Source: Flavobacterium commune (GTDB taxonomy: Bacteria; Bacteroidota; Bacteroidia; Flavobacteriales; Flavobacteriaceae). Taken from it: 64,000 bases of DNA. Below the pieces are notes generated by a model. It worked only from the letters and a program-made list of their open reading frames with translations, made no database searches and was not told the origin of the DNA. The DNA lies in NCBI RefSeq assembly GCF_001857965.1, contig NZ_CP017774.1:744001-808000 (forward strand). Direction: 5' to 3'. Both the position numbers and the translations under genes were made by a program. Below are positions 49,747 to 58,039 of this stretch, piece by piece. Numbering within the stretch: the first letter of the stretch is position 1; each line of letters begins with the position of its first letter.

Positions 49747-50885
49747 AAATTATTCCCTACTAACTTATTAAACAACAATTCCCAGCGAGGCATAATATTT
49801 TCGGGAAAATAGTACTTACTTTTTTCATAAGCAGCACTTCCCATTTTAATTCTCATTTCGGAATTTCCAATCAACTCTTTGGTCTTTTCAGTCAACATTT
49901 TAGTATCTCCTATCGGAACCAACCAACCATTAACTCCATTATCTATAATTTCGGAAGGTCCACAGGAACAATCATAACTTATACAAGGTAAACCTAGGGA
50001 CATAGCCTCAATAAGAACCATTCCAAAACCTTCGGCTAGTGATGTAAATAAAAAAAATGACGATGTCTGATACATCTTAGTAAGATCTGTGCATATACCT
50101 TCCAGAAAAACATTTTTATCCAATCCTCTTTCAAGAATTGCCTGCTGTAAACGCTTTTTTTCTGGCCCTTCACCATAAATATGTAATGTCCAGTCAGGAT
50201 GTTCACAAACTACTTCTGCCCAAACTTCAATTTGTTCAATATGATTCTTTAGATTATCAAGACGTCCAACAGTAATTACTTTACGCTCCTCTAATCTGCT
50301 ACACTCAATTTCTGGTTTGGATAATGTATTGGGTATAACCTCAGTTAATGTATCATAGTTTACTTTTTTACAATCAGTTTCAGTTAACAAAACTACGCAA
50401 TCAAATTTATTAAATTGTCTGTAACTTTGCCTGTTTACATAACCCGATTGTAGTCTGGATTTCCAATCTCTTTTGGCTTTAATCATCATTTTCACTGCTT
50501 CATGTGAAGAATGAAATTCCCTTATCTTTTTTGCAACAGTATGTAACTTTGGAATTACCTCGTCATCATACCCTAACTCGTTTACAATAATAATATCCGG
50601 TTGAATCTCATCTATAATAGACTGATAATGTCTGACTATTTTCGGCAATAAAAGTCTTTTAGTAAGCAAAGGAATAACCCTTTTGGGAACCAAACTATGA
50701 ACTGAAGCATCAATAAACTTAATCTTATCATTCAAAGCGAAGCAAAATGGCTTATCCCATTGATCGGCTGTTACAATATAGACTTCATGATTTCCTGTAG
50801 CTGCAAGATAATTAGCCTTACTAATCAACACTCTCTCTGCTCCTCCAGGATTGTATAAAGCCCCTGTACAATAAACTATTTTCAA
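49743..50885 (-). CDS. Glycosyltransferase family 4
   Basis: The 380-residue GT-B has KIVYCTGALYNPGGAERVLI (2-21), PDIIIVNELGYDDEVIPKLH (about 96-115), and a donor domain with KVITVGRLDNLKNHIEQIEV (about 205-224). FTSLAEGFGMVLIEAMSLGL (about 283-302) contains the EX7E motif, followed by SYDCSCGPSEIIDNGVNGWL. It is the third member of the subfamily with the genes at 43822 and 44928. Only one base separates it from the GT-D gene upstream. Confidence 0.91.
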   Translation of the reverse strand: MKIVYCTGALYNPGGAERVLISKANYLAATGNHEVYIVTADQWDKPFCFALNDKIKFIDASVHSLVPKRVIPLLTKRLLLPKIVRHYQSIIDEIQPDIIIVNELGYDDEVIPKLHTVAKKIREFHSSHEAVKMMIKAKRDWKSRLQSGYVNRQSYRQFNKFDCVVLLTETDCKKVNYDTLTEVIPNTLSKPEIECSRLEERKVITVGRLDNLKNHIEQIEVWAEVVCEHPDWTLHIYGEGPEKKRLQQAILERGLDKNVFLEGICTDLTKMYQTSSFFLFTSLAEGFGMVLIEAMSLGLPCISYDCSCGPSEIIDNGVNGWLVPIGDTKMLTEKTKELIGNSEMRIKMGSAAYEKSKYYFPENIMPRWELLFNKLVGNNL

Positions 50886-50886
50886 T

Positions 50887-51771
50887 TTAGTTTATAATTT
50901 TAATTATTGATTTTTTATATTCTTCTAAATTGCCATTGCTCTCTTCACTAAATGTAAAGATATCTCCAACAAATTTATTCTTAACCGGAACCTTTTCGGT
51001 CGCTCCCATATTCATCCATTCGTATTCAATATCAATATGCCCAATATCTATTGCCCAATATCCCAATTTACATAAATCCCAGGCCATCGCAGTAGCCGTA
51101 GGACCTAAGGCCAAAAGAATCAAAGTATCTTTTCTAATATTTATGCTAACATAATTCAAAACCTCATCATAACAGGAAAATGCATTCAATGAAGGGCAGA
51201 GAATACGTTTAATAGATCTCGCGTTATCAAACAGCTCGTTTCCAACACCTAAACGGGATTGTTCTCCCTCTATAAAAAGAATATCTTGAGCCTCCCAAAC
51301 ATTCCGAATCATTTCAAAACGTGTCTTGGAAAGCTGACTGTTTAATTGATCCATATACAAACGACTCAATAGAGAATCATAATAAGGCTTTTTAAAAGTA
51401 AAATAAGGCTTTAAATAATAATAATTCCCGCTAAAATATTGATGCCAATATTCTTTAGGAGCACTTTTTAATTCACTATTATCAGTTAATACAGAAGGTA
51501 TACAAGTTATATGGTTTAAATCTTCTTTCTGTGCCAAAATGGCTGCAAACTTTTCAGCTAGCAATGGATGATAATCTTGAAAAATCAAATATTCACCTAA
51601 TAATATTTGAAACTCACCATCTCCAAAACGTGAAACAGAACAACGATTTTTGATAATATAATTGATAGTTTCATCGGTATTTTTTATCTCTGGTTTTTTT
51701 AACCATTTATAAAATAGTACCGCCATCCTGCCTTTCAACCTTTTATTCAAAAAAAACAATTTGTCTTTCAA
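50887..51771 (-). CDS. GT-D fold glycosyltransferase (DUF1792-like)
   Basis: The 294 residues resemble the GT-D family. TINYIIKNRCSVSRFGDGEF (about 36-55) carries the SRFGDGE motif, which holds the DGE metal site. HPLLAEKFAAIL (about 73), LFIEGEQSRLGVGNELFDNA (about 169-188) and LILLALGPTATAMAWDLCKL (about 217-236) follow. AIDIGHIDIEYEWMNMGA (about 240-257) is the second conserved block. Known members act third in streptococcal serine-rich glycoprotein O-glycosylation; here only the fold and general transferase role can be inferred. It is the first gene after the acyltransferase remnant. Confidence 0.88.
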   Translation of the reverse strand: MKDKLFFLNKRLKGRMAVLFYKWLKKPEIKNTDETINYIIKNRCSVSRFGDGEFQILLGEYLIFQDYHPLLAEKFAAILAQKEDLNHITCIPSVLTDNSELKSAPKEYWHQYFSGNYYYLKPYFTFKKPYYDSLLSRLYMDQLNSQLSKTRFEMIRNVWEAQDILFIEGEQSRLGVGNELFDNARSIKRILCPSLNAFSCYDEVLNYVSINIRKDTLILLALGPTATAMAWDLCKLGYWAIDIGHIDIEYEWMNMGATEKVPVKNKFVGDIFTFSEESNGNLEEYKKSIIKIIN

Positions 51772-51865
51772 TTTTAAATATTTTGTTTCAATTATAATTA
51801 TTTATTTAATGATCAAAATTATATATACAAAAATTCACTATTTAAAATACTTAGTCAATTAAACC

Positions 51866-52072
51866 TTAACTAAATAATGAATCCCAAACAGTCTTTGGCT
51901 TTTTCATATAGTTATTAATTGGTTTTTCAAACAATATAAAGCTATAATGACTAACTATCAATGATATTAAAAATAGTATTATTGTAATTAATATATCATT
52001 TTCAAGAAATAAAAATTGAGAATTAACACCAATAGATGTAATTAATTTTAATGATAATTTTGCGAAAAAAGA
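51866..52072 (-). pseudogene. C-terminal remnant of an acyltransferase family 3 gene
   Basis: This 207-base stretch is open on the minus strand between a stop at 52073-52075 and the TAA at 51866-51868, and it has no good start. It reads SFFAKLSLKLITSIGVNSQF, then two hydrophobic spans, then SHYSFILFEKPINNYMKK and KTVWDSLFS. The YxxFExPIxxYMKK ending is the C-terminal signature of OafA-type acyltransferases. It is not the missing end of the intact neighbour at 52087, which has its own ending (LLSEKYIEQPSIELGRRI). It therefore looks like the scar of an older, deleted acyltransferase. The rest of the 315-base gap 51772-52086 shows nothing. Confidence 0.7.
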
Positions 52073-52086
52073 TTAGGTATACACAA

Positions 52087-53220
52087 TTAAGTACTAGTTT
52101 CTTTATGTTTTTTATTGTATAATTCAGTCAAAACATCTATCCTTTTTATAATCCTCCTTCCCAATTCAATACTAGGCTGTTCTATATATTTCTCAGATAG
52201 TAAAGCAATCCCGAATGTAGAAATTACTGTAAAAATATAAAATACAAGAAAAGAAACAGTTCCATTTATTAACTCAAATTTAGAGGTAAAAATTCCTGTA
52301 ATATACCACGCAAAAATAAAATGGAATAAATACATTGAAAAAGAAAGTTGCCCTATTCTTATTAGTAAACTATGATTCAGAAAATCATTTTTACGAAACA
52401 ATTCGATCAAAAAAATAAAAGACAATCCTGATATAAAGGGAATAACTGAGAAAAAATAATCTATGCCGGAAAGCCAAAGTAAAAAAGATAAAATTGTAAA
52501 GAATAAAAAACCAAATAAATTAACAATAGTTTTTAATTCTATAGCCAACTTTGTTTTGTAAAAAAAATATCCTATCCCTAATAAAAAAACCGGTAATTGG
52601 TTTATTAAATTATAATAAACAAAACTATTATTAATTACTTTGATGTCTAACTGATGAAGTGTAAACAAAATCAACTGAGAAAATACTAATCCTATTAATA
52701 CGTACTTAAAAATACTTGCCAAAGATGAATTAATTCTCTTGTTTGCAATTAAAAACAATAAAGGAAATATAGAATAAAAAGCCATTTCTGTACCAATTGA
52801 CCACCCCCCTGGAACTATATTATTATTAGCTGGAGGATAAAACCCATGGGTAAATGTAACATTACTAATTACATTCTTAACATTATATATATTCGATAGA
52901 ATAAATTCCCCGCTCCCAATTTTCGAAAGCATTAAAGAAATAACTAAATAAATTAATATCCCAAGATAATATAATGGTGCAATTCTAAAAAATCTTCTTA
53001 TGCCAAATTTGATTAAAGCTAAAGATTCATTGTTCCTTAATTGGGCAGATAAACATAAGGTATAAGCTGATGCAAGAAAAAAAAGTTGAACTCCCATTTG
53101 ACCATATTGAGAAATCATCATCGTCACATAATCTATTCCATCAATTCTCTGAGAAGTATGTACAAGAATAACCATCAAAATAGCTACACCTCTTATGGAA
53201 TCAATAAACTTAAATTTCAT
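52087..53220 (-). CDS. Acyltransferase family 3 membrane protein
   Basis: The 377-residue protein has about ten membrane segments. FIDSIRGVAILMVILVHTSQ (4-23) holds the conserved Arg and His, QYGQMGVQLFFLASAYTLCL (about 38-57) is the second motif and VPGGWSIGTEMAFYSIFPLL (about 136-155) the third. SEKYIEQPSIELGRRI (about 344-359) is the typical C-terminal end. The start overlaps the upstream GT2 gene by 11 bases. O-acetylation of the glycan is the likely role. The gene directly precedes the decayed acyltransferase tail, so this may be a replacement. Confidence 0.9.
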   Translation of the reverse strand: MKFKFIDSIRGVAILMVILVHTSQRIDGIDYVTMMISQYGQMGVQLFFLASAYTLCLSAQLRNNESLALIKFGIRRFFRIAPLYYLGILIYLVISLMLSKIGSGEFILSNIYNVKNVISNVTFTHGFYPPANNNIVPGGWSIGTEMAFYSIFPLLFLIANKRINSSLASIFKYVLIGLVFSQLILFTLHQLDIKVINNSFVYYNLINQLPVFLLGIGYFFYKTKLAIELKTIVNLFGFLFFTILSFLLWLSGIDYFFSVIPFISGLSFIFLIELFRKNDFLNHSLLIRIGQLSFSMYLFHFIFAWYITGIFTSKFELINGTVSFLVFYIFTVISTFGIALLSEKYIEQPSIELGRRIIKRIDVLTELYNKKHKETST

Positions 53221-54139
53221 CTTTAATAAAATTTCCTTTAACCATAAGCAATTTTATCTTATCCTTTAAGGCCAGCTTACTATCTAAAAAAATATATTTA
53301 AAAGAAATAAACGAAGTATATTTTTTGCTTTTTTTGATGGATTGTTTAAAATTCTTTTTAATTGATTTTTCAATATTAACTATACGCAAAACATAATTAA
53401 CATATAAATGATTATCAAGCATACTACCAAAAGTAGACAATAGACTATCCAAAACTTTAATTGTATCAATTTCTTTTTTTAAAGTAAGCTTTGATGTTGT
53501 GGTAGAATTTAATCTTTGATAATAATGATAACTCCCTTTGTTGGACAAGAATATATTTTCAATTTCTTTAATTAAATCAACAACATACTTATTATCTTCA
53601 TAAATCATTTTTTCAACAAATTGAATCCTCAATGCAATGTCTTTCTTTATTATTTTATTGCACACAATCCATGAAATATTGACTTCATTTAACCAATGGT
53701 TCAGAATCTCAACTTTACTGGTTAAATACAAATTTTCATATTTATCAAATAATAATCGTTCATCATCTTTAGATGAAAAATTCATTATGACAGGAAATTG
53801 CAAACAATCTACCGTCTTACATTTTAAAATATCATAATTAAGCTGTATTAAATCTAATGAAATAGCATCATCAGAATCAACAAACAATACATAATCACCT
53901 GTACAATGCTGTAAACCTAAATTTCTTGCTGAAGCTTGTCCTTTATTACTTTGTGAAAGAACGGAAATTCTCTTATCTCTGGAAGCGTAATCTTCACATA
54001 TTTCAAGTGATTTATCTGTCGAACCATCATTAATTAAAATGATTTCTAAATTAGTATATAATTGATTAATTACACTATTTAAACACTCAATTAAATAATT
54101 TTCAGAATTATAAACAGGTATAATAATACTAAAAATCAT
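53210..54139 (-). CDS. Glycosyltransferase family 2
   Basis: The 309-residue GT2 contains FSIIIPVYNSENYLIECLNS (3-22), LEIILINDGSTDKSLEICED (about 31-50), SNKGQASARNLGLQHCTGDY (about 64-83) and VLFVDSDDAISLDLIQLNYD (about 84-103). EKMIYEDNKYVVDLIKEI (about 175-192) carries the acidic pair. It is very AT-rich. It overlaps the neighbouring GT2 upstream by four bases and the acyltransferase gene downstream by 11 bases, which shows a tightly coupled unit. Substrate unknown. Confidence 0.92.
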   Translation of the reverse strand: MIFSIIIPVYNSENYLIECLNSVINQLYTNLEIILINDGSTDKSLEICEDYASRDKRISVLSQSNKGQASARNLGLQHCTGDYVLFVDSDDAISLDLIQLNYDILKCKTVDCLQFPVIMNFSSKDDERLLFDKYENLYLTSKVEILNHWLNEVNISWIVCNKIIKKDIALRIQFVEKMIYEDNKYVVDLIKEIENIFLSNKGSYHYYQRLNSTTTSKLTLKKEIDTIKVLDSLLSTFGSMLDNHLYVNYVLRIVNIEKSIKKNFKQSIKKSKKYTSFISFKYIFLDSKLALKDKIKLLMVKGNFIKDEI

Positions 54140-55059
54140 TTAACCATTTTATTAATCATGAAACGAGCTATTGCTTTGAAATATAAAAAATTGACCTTTG
54201 AATTAAATAAAATAAATTTAATCTGTTCTTTATAATTTTTATCATTTTCAAACAGAGATAAAGTCTTATAATATAGTCCAAAATTTAAAGCTTTCTCTAA
54301 TGGTAATAAATCTACTGGCTTAACTTTCCCTTTTGCAGAATCAATAATATTTTTAATAGATTTTTTTTCCGAAAAATATTGTTCTGTATTCAAAGACCAG
54401 GAAGCATTATTTTCGTGAATCCGCCATTCTGCAACTTTTGCACTAGAAACTATTATACTTCCCTCTAATAATATTCTACAAGCTGAATCAAAATCAGAAC
54501 AAAGACTATCGATTGAATAAAAGCCTATAGACTTGGCTGTTTCAGTTTTAAAAATACAAGATGCATGTGTGAATTCATTTATTTTATGAAGATTTTGAAA
54601 ATACCTTATACCGTCAATCAAAATGGAATTTTCATCTATAACAATATATTCTCCTACTATGTCTTTTATTTTTTGAACATTGTGATTATACTCAAAAACT
54701 ACAGGTTTATAATTTTTTTCATATTCTTCAAGTATATTAACAGCGTATTCTAAAAAAGAACTATCTATAAAATAATCATCTCCATCTAAATTAACAAAAT
54801 ATTTTCCTTTAACATGATTATACAAAGTATTCCGATAATTTTTTACCCTGCCTAAATTAACTTTATTAGCGATCAATTTAAAATTTTGTTTGCAAACAAA
54901 ATCTTTTAGGTATTCATTAATATCGTAAGGGGAGCAATCATCAGATACAATTATTTCTACATTATTATAACTTTGAGAACAAACAGAATCAATCGCTTCC
55001 TTAATATAGTGCTTTTGATTATAAGTAGGTATTTGAACTGTAACTAGTGGAAAATTCAT
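54136..55059 (-). CDS. Glycosyltransferase family 2
   Basis: The 307 residues have PLVTVQIPTYNQKHYIKEAI (4-23), NVEIIVSDDCSPYDINEYLK (about 32-51) and NKVNLGRVKNYRNTLYNHVK (about 64-83), then YFVNLDGDDYFIDSSFLEYA (about 87-106) with the DGDD metal motif. THASCIFKTETAKSIGFYSI and DFDSACRILLEGSIIVSSAK complete the GT2 core. ATGA-type overlap joins it to the next GT2. The C-terminal end (LYFKAIARFMINKMVK) is amphipathic. Confidence 0.91.
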   Translation of the reverse strand: MNFPLVTVQIPTYNQKHYIKEAIDSVCSQSYNNVEIIVSDDCSPYDINEYLKDFVCKQNFKLIANKVNLGRVKNYRNTLYNHVKGKYFVNLDGDDYFIDSSFLEYAVNILEEYEKNYKPVVFEYNHNVQKIKDIVGEYIVIDENSILIDGIRYFQNLHKINEFTHASCIFKTETAKSIGFYSIDSLCSDFDSACRILLEGSIIVSSAKVAEWRIHENNASWSLNTEQYFSEKKSIKNIIDSAKGKVKPVDLLPLEKALNFGLYYKTLSLFENDKNYKEQIKFILFNSKVNFLYFKAIARFMINKMVK

Positions 55060-55110
55060 TATATTATATAGTAATTTTAATAATGGATATTCAAAAATTT
55101 AAATGAATTT

Positions 55111-55902
55111 TTAAAAACTAAATTTTTGCCTTAAAGAGATCGCAATTTTCTTAATATATCCCAATTTATATTTTTCAAAATAAAATTTTAATAACTGAAA
55201 CTCTGAATAATCTGAAACAAACAACGGGAACTCTTCTGATAAAACTTTTTGTCTTTCTTGAATATGTAGCATTGCATGCTTATTATTTTTGTCTTTTGCA
55301 CTACTTATACCTCTTCCATCAAAAACACAAAATACATCGTTGATATGTTTATAGCTAACATTATATTTAATTATTGATAGCATTATAAATTTCCAATCAG
55401 AAACTATCTTTAGGTTTTCATCAAATAATCCATATTTTATAAAAATATCTTTTTTAAAAAAAACCGCCTGATGACAAATTGTAGTGATATAAAAAAAATA
55501 GAACGATAATTGATGAGGATAATAAATAGTATTCTTTTTATTATCATCGACAGTTTCAACATCAAAATAAATTAAATCTTTACCCTTAATATGATTATTA
55601 ATTTTACACAAAATTTCATTATGTATTAAACAATCATCTCCATTCAAAAAAAGTAAATATTCCCCTTTAGCATAATTGATTCCCTTATTTAAAGCATTAT
55701 AAATTCCCTTATCAGGTTCACTTACCCAAAAATTTATTTGATTTTCATATTGTTTTATAATATCAAGACTACCATCGGTACTACCTCCATCAACAATAAT
55801 ATATTCAAAATCTTTCCATGTTTGATTAATAACACTCTCAATGGTCTTTTTTAAACCATTTTTATTATTATAATTTATTGTAATAATGGATAATTTAGGC
55901 AT
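55111..55902 (-). CDS. Glycosyltransferase family 2 (WcaA-like), second GT2-gmd-fcl module
   Basis: The 263-residue protein begins MPKLSIITINYNNKNGLKKT, then DFEYIIVDGGSTDGSLDIIK (about 32-51), FWVSEPDKGIYNALNKGINY (about 58-77) and YLLFLNGDDCLIHNEI (about 82-97). It is the counterpart of the gene at 16839 and of the TTG-start gene at 15081; all three share the VSEPDKGIYxAxNKGI block. It lies six bases after gmd copy 2. The conserved pairing with gmd suggests a fucosyltransferase, but that is inference. Confidence 0.9.
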   Translation of the reverse strand: MPKLSIITINYNNKNGLKKTIESVINQTWKDFEYIIVDGGSTDGSLDIIKQYENQINFWVSEPDKGIYNALNKGINYAKGEYLLFLNGDDCLIHNEILCKINNHIKGKDLIYFDVETVDDNKKNTIYYPHQLSFYFFYITTICHQAVFFKKDIFIKYGLFDENLKIVSDWKFIMLSIIKYNVSYKHINDVFCVFDGRGISSAKDKNNKHAMLHIQERQKVLSEEFPLFVSDYSEFQLLKFYFEKYKLGYIKKIAISLRQKFSF

Positions 55903-55908
55903 ATAAAA

Positions 55909-57000
55909 TTATATCTCGTTATTTAATGCTTTTTTTAAGTCTGAAGTTACCATCTCTTTTACTAAAAGGCCTAAATCATATTTAGGCTTCCAGTTCAATT
56001 TAGTATTTGCTTTAACAGGATCTCCAATTAATAAATCCACTTCTGTAGGTCTGTAATACTCTGGATCTATTTTAACGACAGTCTTCCCTATTTCGATTTG
56101 GAATTCAGGATTATTACAAACTACAACTGTTGCAATCTCATTTTCGGCATTTCCTGAAAAAGCCAACTCTATACCGCATTCAGCAAAAGCCATTCTGACA
56201 AAATCACGAACACAGGTTGTTTTCCCTGTAGCAATTACAAAATCCTCAGCTTTTTCCTGTTGCAACATGGCCCACATTGCCTCTACATAATCTTTAGCAT
56301 GTCCCCAATCCCGCTGTGCATTCAAATTACCTAAATACAGGCAATCTTGCTTACCCAATGCAATTTTTGCAGTAGCCATCGTGATTTTTCTCGTAACAAA
56401 GGTCTCCCCTCGTCTAGGCGATTCATGGTTAAATAAAATTCCGTTACAAGCATACATATTATAAGCTTCTCTATAGTTTTTAGTTATCCAAAAACCATAA
56501 ATTTTAGCCACTCCATAAGGAGATCGAGGGTAGAAGGGTGAATTTTCGTCATAAAAACCTTTCTCATTTTTATTTTCTTCTAAACCTCCATAAAGTTCCG
56601 AAGTCGATGCCTGATAGATTCTGGTTTTATGAGTTAAGCCTAAAATTCGAACCGCTTCTAATATACGTAAAGTACCAATACCATCCACATTAGCCACATA
56701 TTCAGGGGAATCAAAACTTACTTTTACATGGGACATAGCACCCAAATTATAAATTTCATCTGGCTGCACTTCCTGGATAATTCTGATAATATTGGTTGAA
56801 TCAGTCAAATCACCATAATGCAACTTAAAATGAACATTATTTTCATGTAAATCAACATATAAATGATCAATTCTTTGGGTATTAAATGAAGAAGCTCTAC
56901 GCTTAACTCCATGAACTTCATATCCCTTTTCTAATAATAATTCTGCCAGATAAGAACCATCTTGTCCTGTTATTCCCGTAATTAATGCTACTTTTGTCAT
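55909..57000 (-). CDS. gmd: GDP-mannose 4,6-dehydratase (copy 2)
   Basis: The 363 residues have [20 protein letters not shown] (9-28), [20 protein letters not shown] (about 33-52) and STSELYG, and the catalytic YGVAK in [13 protein letters not shown]. It is very similar to copy 1 at 17621 along the whole length. It differs chiefly by a segment, [20 protein letters not shown], where copy 1 has the shorter [15 protein letters not shown]. The longer form is the commoner one in Gmd enzymes. It lies five bases after fcl copy 2 and uses GDP-mannose from the manC gene nearby. Confidence 0.97.
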   Translation of the reverse strand: MTKVALITGITGQDGSYLAELLLEKGYEVHGVKRRASSFNTQRIDHLYVDLHENNVHFKLHYGDLTDSTNIIRIIQEVQPDEIYNLGAMSHVKVSFDSPEYVANVDGIGTLRILEAVRILGLTHKTRIYQASTSELYGGLEENKNEKGFYDENSPFYPRSPYGVAKIYGFWITKNYREAYNMYACNGILFNHESPRRGETFVTRKITMATAKIALGKQDCLYLGNLNAQRDWGHAKDYVEAMWAMLQQEKAEDFVIATGKTTCVRDFVRMAFAECGIELAFSGNAENEIATVVVCNNPEFQIEIGKTVVKIDPEYYRPTEVDLLIGDPVKANTKLNWKPKYDLGLLVKEMVTSDLKKALNNEI

Positions 57001-57005
57001 TTATA

Positions 57006-57926
57006 TTATAAAAATTTTTCTCCGTAAACCTGTCTTATACCTTCCTCTAATTCAATACTATATTTCCAGCCTAAATTACTTAGCTTATCTACATTCATTA
57101 ATTTTCTGGGTGTACCGTCCGGACGATTAGTATCCCAAATAATTTCTCCTTCATAACCAACGATTTTTTTTATGGTTTCAGCTAATTCTTTAATGCTTAT
57201 GTCCTTTCCTGTACCGATATTAATCAATCCCGGTTCATCATAATTATTCATTAAAAAAACACAGGCATCAGCCATATCAGCTGCATTTAGAAACTCTCTC
57301 ATGGGAGTTCCTGTCCCCCATAAAGTAACTGATTCTTCATTATTTATTTTAGCTTCATGAAATTTGCGCAGCATCGCTGGTAAAACATGGGAATTTTCAA
57401 GATCATAATTATCATTCTTACCATACAAATTAGTTGGCATCACCGAAATAAAATTACATCCATACTGACTCCTGTAAGCATCGCACATTTTGATTCCTGC
57501 AATTTTTGCAATAGCATAAGGCTCATTGGTAGGTTCTAATACCCCTGTTAACAAATAATCCTCTTTCAATGGTTGAGAAGCCAACTTTGGATAAATACAG
57601 CTGGATCCTAGAAAAAGTAATTTTTTAACCCCATTCAAATACGAATGATGAATTACATTGTTTTGAATCATCAAATTATCATATAAAAACTCTGCCCTAT
57701 AAGTATTATTGGCTACTATACCTCCCACTTTTGCCGCTGCCAAAAAAACATATTCTGGCTTCTCGGTTTTAAAAAATTCAGATACAGCAATTGAATCTCT
57801 TAAATCCAACTCTTTGGATGATTTTAAAACAAAGTTTGAATAGCCTTGTTTTTGCAAATTACTTAAAATTGCACTTCCAACCATTCCGTTATGACCTGCT
57901 ATATATATTTTTGAATTATGCTTCAC
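57006..57926 (-). CDS. fcl: GDP-L-fucose synthase (copy 2)
   Basis: The 306 residues contain [20 protein letters not shown] (8-27), [20 protein letters not shown] (about 63-82), [20 protein letters not shown] (about 106-125), [20 protein letters not shown] (about 133-152) and [12 protein letters not shown]. It matches copy 1 at 18769 in length and in nearly every motif. It heads the second three-gene fucose module and is closer to manC, so this may be the older copy. A weak TAnnTTTG match (TAATTTTG, 58019-58026) lies about 93 bases upstream. Confidence 0.97.
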   Translation of the reverse strand: MKHNSKIYIAGHNGMVGSAILSNLQKQGYSNFVLKSSKELDLRDSIAVSEFFKTEKPEYVFLAAAKVGGIVANNTYRAEFLYDNLMIQNNVIHHSYLNGVKKLLFLGSSCIYPKLASQPLKEDYLLTGVLEPTNEPYAIAKIAGIKMCDAYRSQYGCNFISVMPTNLYGKNDNYDLENSHVLPAMLRKFHEAKINNEESVTLWGTGTPMREFLNAADMADACVFLMNNYDEPGLINIGTGKDISIKELAETIKKIVGYEGEIIWDTNRPDGTPRKLMNVDKLSNLGWKYSIELEEGIRQVYGEKFL

Positions 57927-58039
57927 TTTAATTAATTTAATATTCTTTAATCCTTCAAAAAAATGCTAATCAGAGATTTATTTAACAGACAACCTACTTA
58001 ACAATATTTTAAAATATACAAAATTATGCACTGAAAAAA

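Noticed and set aside
58019..58026. TAATTTTG as promoter of the second fucose module
   Set aside because: The match is minimal in very AT-rich DNA and I could not see a supporting -33 element, so I did not list it as a feature.
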